A DNA stretch of 31,458 nt, from IMG/VR virus record IMGVR_UViG_3300048088_000072, positions 1-31,458 of that record. The stretch is one strand, 5' to 3'. This document shows positions 21,961 through 27,536 of the stretch, in pieces. Both the position numbers and the translations under genes were made by a program. The first letter of the stretch is position 1, and each line of letters opens with the position of its first letter. Source of the stretch: a virus. Below the pieces are notes generated by a model, which ran no database searches, had not been told where the DNA came from, and worked only from the letters and a program-made list of their open reading frames with translations.

Positions 21961-21982
21961 GGTGCTATAGTGCGGCCTAATT
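21961..21982 (-). promoter_or_regulatory. Degenerate phage promoter facing the RNA polymerase gene
   Basis: TTAGGCCGCACTATAG on the minus strand, +1 G at 21965. It differs from the consensus at one position (GGCCG for GGACG), and its initial transcribed bases are GCACC instead of GAAAG. It would give the polymerase a weak autoactivation loop. Confidence 0.75.
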
Positions 21983-22028
21983 CCAACCCCTTGATTTTTC
22001 GTGAGATTCGTTAGAGAGCCTCTGGGTG

Positions 22029-22050
22029 AATTAGGACGCACTATAGAAAG
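22029..22050 (+). promoter_or_regulatory. Phage RNA polymerase promoter, rightward
   Basis: AATTAGGACGCACTATAG with +1 G at 22046, followed by AAAGGGG. Exact match of the core to the promoter at 19304. Confidence 0.88.
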
Positions 22051-22096
22051 GGGACCCTTCGGGTGTCCTTCGGACGCAGACCAGCAATGGAGAACG

Positions 22097-22120
22097 AATT
22101 AGGACGCACTATAGAAAGGA
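22097..22120 (+). promoter_or_regulatory. Second rightward phage RNA polymerase promoter
   Basis: AATTAGGACGCACTATAG with +1 G at 22114, followed by AAAGGAG. It lies 68 bp after the first rightward copy, and a hairpin GACCCC/GGGGTC (22121-22145) follows at once in the transcript. Confidence 0.88.
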
Positions 22121-22152
22121 GACCCCATCAAGGGGGTAGGGGGTCCTTAGAG

Positions 22153-22171
22153 ACCCTAGGATCCTTAGGGT
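22153..22171 (+). repeat. GGATCC-centred near-palindrome in the leader
   Basis: ACCCTA and TAGGGT flank GGATCC with one bulged base, about 40 nt into the transcript from the second rightward promoter. CCTAGG is repeated at 22155, 22176 and 22232. Confidence 0.45.
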
Positions 22172-22381
22172 TATTCCTAGGACCATAGAACCTGAGAGTG
22201 TTTTTCATTAAGGGTGTTTTTCTAGGATCAACCTAGGGACACCTGATGTACCTTTGATTCACTTGGATCACCACGAGAGTCCCCAGGACCCTATACACAC
22301 CGAGGCGACACAGCGCCAACAGCAACCATAACTATGGTCGCCCTCGGGAATACTAGGGACTCCCGCGATGGTCCTTTTTCC

Positions 22382-22406
22382 TGTACAACACCGAACAATA
22401 CAACAC
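22382..22406. repeat. Paired TACAACAC repeats, 15 bp apart
   Basis: TACAACAC at 22384-22391 and 22399-22406. The first is part of TGTACAA. The 15-bp period equals that of the pair at 19244-19265. Confidence 0.45.
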
Positions 22407-22416
22407 AGTACACAAA

Positions 22417-22488
22417 GGGTGGTAGCAGAGGCTGCCAGTCGGATTCCAAATCCGCACCGAGGAGGTTCGATTCCTTCGCTGCCCGCCA
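22417..22488 (+). tRNA. tRNA-Trp-like gene, anticodon CCA, reduced D-arm
   Basis: 72 nt with an encoded 3' GCCA. The acceptor GGGTGGT pairs with GCTGCCC (three G-U pairs). The anticodon loop TTCCAAA carries CCA at 22446-22448 on a CGGA/TCCG stem. The T-arm GGAGG/CCTTC closes a loop TTCGATT. The D-arm is abnormal: GCAG/CTGC closes only three bases, and the conserved D-loop GG is missing. It could be a functional minimal tRNA, a decoy, or a tRNA-like structure for another purpose. It lies on the rightward phage transcript. Confidence 0.65.
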
Positions 22489-22655
22489 GAGCAAACAGGA
22501 CCCCTAACGGGTGTGTCCTCAACGGTTGTCAGTGACGATGGGTGCTATCGGAACTGTCGCACACATTCCCCTCCAGTTCCCTCTACATAATCTTCAGCAG
22601 ATACCGTAAACTCCTTGGTAAACCACGGTACACCACGGTCACTGGGGAGACCAAC

Positions 22656-22787
22656 ATGCACTTCATCATCGGCTTCGTCCTGCTCGTCCTGGCCTTCGGG
22701 TTGTTCCCGAGGGTAGCCCTGGCCTTCACGGCCCTTGGTGCAGCAGGTATCGCAGCGTTCTTCGCTGTGCTCCACTTTCTACCCTAG
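22656..22787 (+). CDS. Small two-segment membrane protein
   Basis: 43 aa from the ATG at 22656 with GGGGAG upstream. MHFIIGFVLLVLAFGLFP and VALAFTALGAAGIAAFFAVL are two hydrophobic helices with one Arg between them. It is the only protein gene close downstream of the rightward phage promoters, so it should be strongly expressed. It could be a small holin-like or superinfection protein; no family is recognised. Confidence 0.6.
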   Translation: MHFIIGFVLLVLAFGLFPRVALAFTALGAAGIAAFFAVLHFLP

Positions 22788-22810
22788 CCCTCCCATACCA
22801 GCCGGGAGGG
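22788..22810 (+). terminator. Hairpin directly after the small membrane protein
   Basis: CCCTCCC (22788-22794) pairs perfectly with GGGAGGG (22804-22810), starting at the base after the stop. There is no U-run, so it may be a pause, processing or phage-polymerase terminator site. Confidence 0.45.
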
Positions 22811-23274
22811 TCCCCCAAGACCATGGTGCAACGCCATGGCCTCGTCTACCCGCAATAGGTAGGCTCGAGCGTGCCCTTTCGATTGTTCGGCCATCCACCG
22901 TAACCGGATACTCTCTCTCGCTCCCGAGAGGGCACCCTCAAGCCAATTTTCCAGCAACGTGAAAATGGTCTTTTCCCAAAGGGCCAAAGAATTTTTACGG
23001 GGGCCTACTTTCGTAGCCCTAAATTTCTGGATTTTCCCTGTTACGTCCGGCCCAGTCCCAAGACCAGAGACGCCCATCGGGTAGTCAGGATGCGGAGCGA
23101 CTGGGTTGGACCCCCTCAGATCACCGGATTTCACCCCTCGTCGAGCGTCACCGGCCCGGATCGTAGGGCAAGGCACGGCCTCAAACATACCCTTGCGGCA
23201 TGTCTACAGGCCCCTTCCTGCCCCTCCCAGACATCGGGCAGGGGTTAGGCAGCCTTGAGGCCCCCGAGCGGCCC
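22811..23274. other. Structured DNA without a convincing gene
   Basis: Contains GTGCCCT/AGGGCAC (22871-22877 with 22929-22935) enclosing a CTCTC/GAGAG hairpin. Next is a long imperfect stem: the outer arms CCAAAGAATTTTTA at 22984 and TAAATTTCTGG at 23020 enclose the inner pair GGGCCTAC/GTAGCCC. A CCTGCCC/GGGCAGG hairpin lies at 23217-23242. A 134-codon frame on the minus strand exists but has no ribosome binding site. The density of stems suggests a structured RNA or processing signals. Confidence 0.45.
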
Positions 23275-23466
23275 TTACCAGCCGTTTTTCTCGTAGGCGT
23301 CAATGCGCCGTTTGGCGTCTTTTTCCGTCTTGAAAAACCCCAGTGACTTCCCGTCAATGTTCACCGCTTGGACCCGCATGCTAGGTGCGTTCCAGACGCG
23401 TTCGATCAAATAGAACCCTTTCCACTGGCCCAGAATTTTTTCCTTGCCGTACTGTGCGTAATCCAT
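23275..23466 (-). CDS. Small protein of unknown function, end of the early operon
   Basis: 63 aa. The ATG at 23466 has GGGGAAG upstream. The protein reads as a small beta-alpha fold (FYLIERVWNAPSMRVQAVNI then FFKTEKDAKRRIDAYEKNGW). No family is recognised. Confidence 0.6.
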   Translation of the reverse strand: MDYAQYGKEKILGQWKGFYLIERVWNAPSMRVQAVNIDGKSLGFFKTEKDAKRRIDAYEKNGW

Positions 23467-23591
23467 TGCTTCCCCTTCGTTGGTTAGTTGGTTCGATGCA
23501 GACAGGCTAGAGCGGCCCGCGTAGCACCACAGGCACCAAGGGAACCCATGGAGCCGATGGAATGCACAGGCGTGCGCCCACGATGCACTAC

Positions 23592-23613
23592 AGGCCCCAA
23601 GGGGCCTTTATTT
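23592..23613 (+). terminator. Rho-independent-like terminator, rightward
   Basis: AGGCCC-CAAG-GGGCCT followed by TTATTT. It would limit rightward transcripts before they enter the leftward early genes. Confidence 0.6.
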
Positions 23614-23633
23614 CTAAACCGTCGACAAATAGC

Positions 23634-23655
23634 AAAAGCCCCGCGCTTGCAGGGC
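23634..23655 (-). terminator. Terminator after the leftward early genes
   Basis: On the minus strand GCCCTGC-AAGC-GCGGGGC is followed by TTTTGC, six bases past the stop at 23661. Confidence 0.6.
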
Positions 23656-23660
23656 CTCAG

Positions 23661-23849
23661 CTATTGACCGTCACGGCCTCGAATGATCCGGACGTTTCCA
23701 GGTAGTTCTATGGTTACCTTGCCTCCCATGGTTGACGATAGCTCCAATGCTAACGCCTGGGTCAGCGCGTGGACTAACTCAGGCGTAGGACGGATTGCCC
23801 TGGCGTATGCCTCCAGGGCCTGCGATACTGGCTTAACGGACGGGCGCAT
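23661..23849 (-). CDS. Small early protein of unknown function
   Basis: 62 aa from the ATG at 23849 (MRPSVKPVSQALEAYARAIR). A helical first half is followed by a strand-rich end (KVTIELPGNVRIIRG). It overlaps the preceding small gene by 17 nt in another frame. The ribosome binding site is weak, so the start is uncertain. Confidence 0.5.
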   Translation of the reverse strand: MRPSVKPVSQALEAYARAIRPTPELVHALTQALALELSSTMGGKVTIELPGNVRIIRGRDGQ

Positions 23850-23946
23850 TGTGCGTGCTGAACGTGCCGTTGGAGTAGCTCGCGCCATTGGTGCCCGCTG
23901 CAGTCCGCAGAATCTGCAGGGCATTGACGATTTGTTCAAGGGTCAT
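23833..23946 (-). CDS. Possible 37-aa early peptide
   Basis: Starts MTLEQIVNALQILRTAAGTN. The ATG at 23946 follows the upstream stop by 4 nt and has GGTGA nearby. The first half is an amphipathic helix and the rest is polar. Small, so moderate confidence. Confidence 0.4.
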   Translation of the reverse strand: MTLEQIVNALQILRTAAGTNGASYSNGTFSTHNAPVR

Positions 23947-23950
23947 TTGA

Positions 23951-24178
23951 TCACCGATACTGTTTTGCAAGAAACGCTTGCGTGTCGTATCCGAAAATAC
24001 GGTCAGGAACGATTGTGTCGTCACGTTCAACGAACCAGTCACATGTGTCGAGCGTGTACCCCTCGGCATCGACATGCGCATTTCCGTACACGCTGTGTTG
24101 AGCATTGCCAAGGTAACTCGCCGTTTCTTCTGCTTCTGCGCGAGTTTTGAACGGACCAGCCACAAGAATGCACGCCAT
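23951..24178 (-). CDS. Small early protein of unknown function
   Basis: 75 aa (MACILVAGPFKTRAEAEETA). The N-terminal strand-helix pattern LVAGPFKTRAEAEETASYLG resembles SPOR-like or ferredoxin-like small folds. It is acidic toward the end. It lies in a compact leftward operon; no family is assigned. Confidence 0.6.
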   Translation of the reverse strand: MACILVAGPFKTRAEAEETASYLGNAQHSVYGNAHVDAEGYTLDTCDWFVERDDTIVPDRIFGYDTQAFLAKQYR

Positions 24179-24187
24179 GATGAAACC

Positions 24188-24289
24188 TCAAAGATAGATA
24201 GCCAACACAAGCCCCGCGCAACCCGCAAGGCACAAGAGAACAGCCGAACCTAAAAGGATGGCTGCAGGGTCGATGCGATTAGCGATCAC
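24188..24289 (-). CDS. 33-aa membrane peptide, GTG start
   Basis: The GTG at 24289 overlaps the upstream stop as GTGA. ILLGSAVLLCLAGCAGLVLA is a single membrane helix with a lipobox-like LAGC. Possibly a small lipoprotein or membrane peptide; the coupling is the main support. Confidence 0.45.
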   Translation of the reverse strand: MIANRIDPAAILLGSAVLLCLAGCAGLVLAIYL

Positions 24290-24642
24290 GCGTACACCCA
24301 GCCATCGTCTCCCGCATACATGTCAACTTCGCCGTAGGGCTTGCAAGCTGCCGACAGAGCTTCGCCAACAGCACCCAGTCCACGGTCCCAGAATCCTGCG
24401 CCGTGTCCGTTACGGGTCAGCCAGAAGTCGTGGCCGATCTGTTCATCGGACAGTCCGGACGCATCCAACAGAGCCGCATTCGATTCCACGAAATCCGCTA
24501 CATCCTCAAGTGCCTCAGCCAGTAGCGATGCGGAGCAGTCACCCACACCAAACACAGCGTCCAAAGGTTCGCCATGCTCATCAGTCGATGTCCAAAGAGC
24601 GGCTGCAAGGTAGTGACGGAGGATGACTGCGGTATTTCTCAT
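24286..24642 (-). CDS. Conserved phage/plasmid protein with GHDFWLTRNGHGAGFWDRG motif
   Basis: 118 aa. The motif GHDFWLTRNGHGAGFWDRG at about 69-87 recurs in small proteins of many phages and some conjugative plasmids. No biochemical role is known to me. The rest is acidic and helical. It belongs to the leftward early operon downstream of the acidic 307-aa gene. Confidence 0.7.
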   Translation of the reverse strand: MRNTAVILRHYLAAALWTSTDEHGEPLDAVFGVGDCSASLLAEALEDVADFVESNAALLDASGLSDEQIGHDFWLTRNGHGAGFWDRGLGAVGEALSAACKPYGEVDMYAGDDGWVYA

Positions 24643-24671
24643 GGCTAATCCTTGTTGGTTGGTCTCATCAG

Positions 24672-24741
24672 CACGGGCCTAACCCGTGGACCCTCATGAG
24701 AGGGTTTCGACCTTTGGGCCTGCCACCGTAGCGACAGGCCC
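24672..24741. other. Three tandem hairpins between early genes
   Basis: CACGGG/CCCGTG (24672-24688), ACCCTC/GAGGGT (24690-24705) and GGGCCTG/CAGGCCC (24716-24741) follow one another. In T7 the early genes are separated by RNase III stem-loops, so processing sites are a reasonable reading; one could also be a terminator. Confidence 0.5.
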
Positions 24742-24766
24742 TCACGCTCTTCTTTTTGATTTCATG

Positions 24767-24794
24767 TTGTACGACCCTATGAAGTGTTGTACAA
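24767..24794. repeat. TTGTAC / TTGTACAA sites between early genes
   Basis: TTGTACGA at 24767 and the exact palindrome TTGTACAA at 24787-24794, just past the stop of the acidic early gene. On the minus strand TTGTAC-N17-TACAAC could form a weak promoter for the genes at 24642 and beyond. Confidence 0.4.
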
Positions 24795-24795
24795 C

Positions 24796-25719
24796 TCAGA
24801 CGTACAAGTAAGGAGAGACTTCGACGGCACGGCCCTCCACGTCCCAGGCTACATACGCTTGTCGCTTGTCGGACCACAGAAGGCCGTCTTCGCCACCTTT
24901 GATGTTAGGCAACAGGCCCGAGTAAAACGGGTTCGAATGGTAACCAGGGCTGCATTGTTCAGCGTAGCCAGTCTCAGTACCATCCGAGTAACGCACGGAC
25001 CAACCAAGGGACCAATCCAGGAACCCGCTATCGCACAGTGAATCGACCTTGTACAAGCGAACGCGCCCATAGTTGCCGCGCACGTCTCCACCTTGGTGCA
25101 CTTCGATAGCCACATAGACATCGTCCGCATAGCACCAATCGCGTTCATCGGTAGGGTAGAACACTTGCCACTGGAACACGTCCGAGAAGTCATTCTCGTT
25201 GTTGTAGACATTGTCAACGGACGTGCAAGCGTACTCACGACCCTCTTCGGATTGAATGGCTGCAAGAATCTCGTCTTCCGCTTGCATCAGCCACTTGTCC
25301 TTAATGGACTCTTCCAGGTCGACAGATTCACCCTCACGAACCCAGAAGACATACTGGCCAGCACGCTCTGACATCTCGTCTTCGTCTCCCATACGTGCGC
25401 TACGCACGAAGTGGCGAGCAGTCTCACGGTATTCCTGGGCACGCTCTTCCGACTCTTCGTCCTCTTCAATCTCTTCCGAGTCGAAGTCAGACAGTGTGTC
25501 CGCAATGTAGCGGCACGCATCAGCGAACGAATCGAATTCTGCGGGTTCATTGTCGGGCATGTAGCCAGGCATATTGTAGCCAGCTACCCACTTGCGACCG
25601 GTCGACAGCGCCACCTCGGAACCAAGAACACGTTCGAGCCAGCCTTCCGTGTCGATTGCAGTGTATGCAGCGTGTCTCGTGTCGATTGATACCAGGCCCT
25701 GCGTGATCGTTGCGTTCAT
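24796..25719 (-). CDS. Large acidic early protein, possible host-takeover or anti-restriction factor
   Basis: 307 aa. PGYMPDNEPAEFDSFADACR at about 51-70 resembles a motif of small phage and plasmid proteins often near anti-restriction genes. A highly acidic helix follows (DFDSEEIEEDEESEERAQEY). The C-terminal ~150 residues are Tyr/Trp/Asp-rich. The overall acidity and its place as the first large gene after the host-type promoter recall T7 gp0.3 (Ocr), a DNA mimic, but there is no sequence resemblance to Ocr. Function is therefore inferred only from charge and position. Confidence 0.65.
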   Translation of the reverse strand: MNATITQGLVSIDTRHAAYTAIDTEGWLERVLGSEVALSTGRKWVAGYNMPGYMPDNEPAEFDSFADACRYIADTLSDFDSEEIEEDEESEERAQEYRETARHFVRSARMGDEDEMSERAGQYVFWVREGESVDLEESIKDKWLMQAEDEILAAIQSEEGREYACTSVDNVYNNENDFSDVFQWQVFYPTDERDWCYADDVYVAIEVHQGGDVRGNYGRVRLYKVDSLCDSGFLDWSLGWSVRYSDGTETGYAEQCSPGYHSNPFYSGLLPNIKGGEDGLLWSDKRQAYVAWDVEGRAVEVSPYLYV

Positions 25720-25755
25720 TTTGTTTTGCTCCGGGTTCGTTTGGTTCGTTGCTGC

Positions 25756-25884
25756 TTAGAAGTACATGCCGCTGAAGATTCGTGCGGCGAGGAGGCGCAG
25801 GGTTGACCACTGGATCGCCTCACACACTTCGTTTGATGCCGTGCGGTTTCGCACTTCGTTCAGCTTGCCTGCGGTATGGCTCAT
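25756..25884 (-). CDS. First gene of the early operon, 42 aa
   Basis: MSHTAGKLNEVRNRTASNEV, then a hydrophobic LRLLAARIFSGMYF end. The ATG at 25884 has AAGGAG upstream, and the host-type promoter lies about 40 nt before it. A very early small host-modifying peptide is plausible; no family is recognised. Confidence 0.55.
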   Translation of the reverse strand: MSHTAGKLNEVRNRTASNEVCEAIQWSTLRLLAARIFSGMYF

Positions 25885-25921
25885 CGCGTTACTCCTTTGT
25901 GTTCGTTGCTGCGATGGATGA

Positions 25922-25950
25922 ACTATAGCAAAGCGTTTTGAGTTGTACAA
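25922..25950 (-). promoter_or_regulatory. Host sigma70 promoter of the leftward early operon
   Basis: TTGTAC-N17-TATAGT on the minus strand (-35 at 25950-25945, -10 at 25927-25922). The palindrome TTGTACAA (25943-25950) covers the -35 box, so a bound protein would block it. Confidence 0.65.
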
Positions 25951-26374
25951 GTAGGTACAGCAAAAAGATTCGTCTGCCTGTCGAAAACACGCCACGGTCA
26001 ATCCCAGGCAACCATTTTTAAACCTCGGTGCCCCTGTATCCCCCACGCCACGCAACACATCACTAGAGGGATCACCACAGGCACCATCGCACCACTGGAT
26101 CACCACAGGCCCTAAACGCCTGCAGATCACGCCTGATTCCATGTCCGTCAGATAGCCCATCTGATCGAATCCGTTACGAATCAATGGGTTGCAAAGGCAA
26201 GGCACACGGCGCGGCTCGAATCCCCCGCCAGACAGTACCCCCCATGCGCCTTTTGGAGGCCTTTCCAAAACTCCGGTAAAGCCTCAGCCGTTGTTGTTGT
26301 TGTTGAGGATTGCTGAGTGGTGGCTTCCGCCCAAAACACAGACCCCCTGGGGTCCCCGCCGGGTCCTCAAGTGA

Positions 26375-26423
26375 CCCCGTCCCCAATTTCCCCAAGTACC
26401 CCCGGTACCCCCGGGGTGCCCCC
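26375..26423 (-). other. G-quadruplex-prone stretch
   Basis: Six runs of four or five C on the plus strand with spacers of 2-6 nt (one central spacer is itself G-rich) give six G-runs on the minus strand, 22 bp before the first structural gene. Confidence 0.5.
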
Positions 26424-26424
26424 A

Positions 26425-26438
26425 AAGTTGTACAACTT
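26425..26438. repeat. Extended palindrome AAGTTGTACAACTT
   Basis: Perfect 14-bp palindrome ending 6 bp before the ATG of the first rightward structural gene; the longest member of the TTGTACAA family here. Confidence 0.6.
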
Positions 26439-26444
26439 AGCCCC

Positions 26445-26789
26445 ATGAAGAACGTCCTCAAGTACCAGGCCCACCCCTGGGGCCGCGAGGTGTGGTTCAC
26501 ACAGGACGACACGGCCCTCAAGGCCCTTGGGAAGAAGTTCGATCTCAACCTCGACCTCGAGGGGTCCCTCGGCCTCTGCTGGGGTACCTCGACCCGGGTG
26601 ATCGTCATCTGGGTGCGGCCTGGGTCCGATGTGTCCGTGCTTGTCCATGAGTGCTGCCATGCGGCCCTGGACATCCTGGACTACGCAGGCATGAACCCGG
26701 CCCACGCCAATGGCGAACCCATGTGCTACACGCTCCAGCGAATGATTGAACAGTTCGCTCCCCACCTCATCCCCCCACAGAACTCCTAA
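26445..26789 (+). CDS. HExxH putative metallopeptidase
   Basis: 114 aa from the ATG at 26445; no ribosome binding site is visible, since the palindrome occupies that position. VSVLVHECCHAALDILDYAG holds H68-E69 and H72, the zinc-binding HExxH motif, in a helix. The third ligand is not obvious. Small HExxH proteins occur in several phages, possibly for virion maturation or entry. It is the first gene of the rightward structural block. Confidence 0.7.
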   Translation: MKNVLKYQAHPWGREVWFTQDDTALKALGKKFDLNLDLEGSLGLCWGTSTRVIVIWVRPGSDVSVLVHECCHAALDILDYAGMNPAHANGEPMCYTLQRMIEQFAPHLIPPQNS

Positions 26790-26813
26790 CGTGCCCCTGG
26801 GGCACATACCCCC

Positions 26814-27533
26814 ATGGCACTCGAAACTGGCACTTACATCTCGGACCTGGTAGCCACCAACCCGGTTGGCTCCGATCCCATTGCGTACGCTGACGATCAC
26901 ATCCGTCTGTTGAAGTCGACCCTGAAGAACACCTTCGCGAACGTGAAGGGCGTGGTCTCCGCTACGCACGAAAATCTCTCCAACGGAACCCCGGTTGGTC
27001 TCATCGCCATGTGGTCGGGCGCTACGGTCCCCACGGGCTGGGCACTCTGCAACGGGCAGACGGTAGCCCGGGCTGACGGTACCGGCAATATCACGACCCC
27101 CGATCTAAGGGACCGGTTCGTGGTCGGTTCTGGCGGGTCGTACGCGGTTGGCAATACCGGTGGTGCTGCGTTCGTAGGACTCACGGTCGACCAACTTCCC
27201 TCCCACGGTCACGCGGCCTCCTCGGATACCCAAGGGATCCACTCTCACACCGGGAGTACCGGGTCGGTGGGGGATCACCAGCACACGCTGCCGAACCTCG
27301 GCTCCGTGCAGGCAGGTTCCGATAATGGTGGTGCCAGCGTACCGGTCAGCACTGGGTATGGCACCAGCCGCTACATGTCCCCCACGGACCCCGCAGGTGG
27401 TCACAATCACCCCTTCAATACGGACTGGGGCGGTAACCACCAGCACAACATCACCGTCTATCCCACGGGGAGCGGAGCGGGCCATGAGAATAGGCCTCCT
27501 TACTACGCGCTCGCACTGATCATGAAGGTCTAA
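26814..27533 (+). CDS. Tail collar-domain protein (first of two)
   Basis: 239 aa. The N-terminal ~55 residues (ADDHIRLLKSTLKNTFANV) form a helical attachment domain. VGLIAMWSGATVPTGWALCN, then TPDLRDRFVVGSG, is the phage tail collar fold. The rest is His/Gly-rich (SHGHAASS, HSHTGS, HQHTLP, GGHNHP), a pattern of metal-binding fibre tips, and ends in NRPPYYALALIMKV. It is a short fibre or fibre-tip protein of the virion. Confidence 0.85.
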   Translation: MALETGTYISDLVATNPVGSDPIAYADDHIRLLKSTLKNTFANVKGVVSATHENLSNGTPVGLIAMWSGATVPTGWALCNGQTVARADGTGNITTPDLRDRFVVGSGGSYAVGNTGGAAFVGLTVDQLPSHGHAASSDTQGIHSHTGSTGSVGDHQHTLPNLGSVQAGSDNGGASVPVSTGYGTSRYMSPTDPAGGHNHPFNTDWGGNHQHNITVYPTGSGAGHENRPPYYALALIMKV

Positions 27534-27536
27534 CCC

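Larger units (their letters stand above)
21872..22655. other. Non-coding control region with divergent promoters, hairpins and a tRNA-like gene
   Basis: About 780 bp without a convincing protein gene. In order: a host-type promoter and a degenerate phage promoter facing left, two consensus phage promoters facing right, a series of hairpins and CCTAGG repeats (22155, 22176, 22232), two GTGTTTTTC repeats 16 bp apart (22198, 22214), paired TACAACAC repeats, the tRNA-Trp-like gene, then the leader of a small membrane protein. Confidence 0.75.
25885..26444. other. Non-coding region between early and structural genes
   Basis: 560 bp. Contains the early host promoter, a 14-bp direct repeat GGATCACCACAGGC (26069 and 26097), five GTT triplets (about 26291-26305), six C-runs of four or more (26375-26423) and an AAGTTGTACAACTT palindrome at its end. 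No consensus phage promoter was found in it. Confidence 0.65.

Noticed and set aside
22268-22522. Leftward frames of 67-84 codons across the tRNA-like gene
   Set aside because: They are antisense to the tRNA-like structure, and the apparent protein is its reverse complement.
22784-23188. 134-codon leftward frame
   Set aside because: No ribosome binding site. It runs through several strong inverted repeats and overlaps the end of the rightward membrane-protein gene. Its N-terminal half looks non-coding, although the C-terminal half is not impossible.
26193-26232. tRNA 3' end-like stretch GGCTCGAATCCCCCGCCA
   Set aside because: The T-stem does not pair and no matching acceptor 5' arm or anticodon arm lies upstream. 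It could be a tRNA remnant but not a gene.
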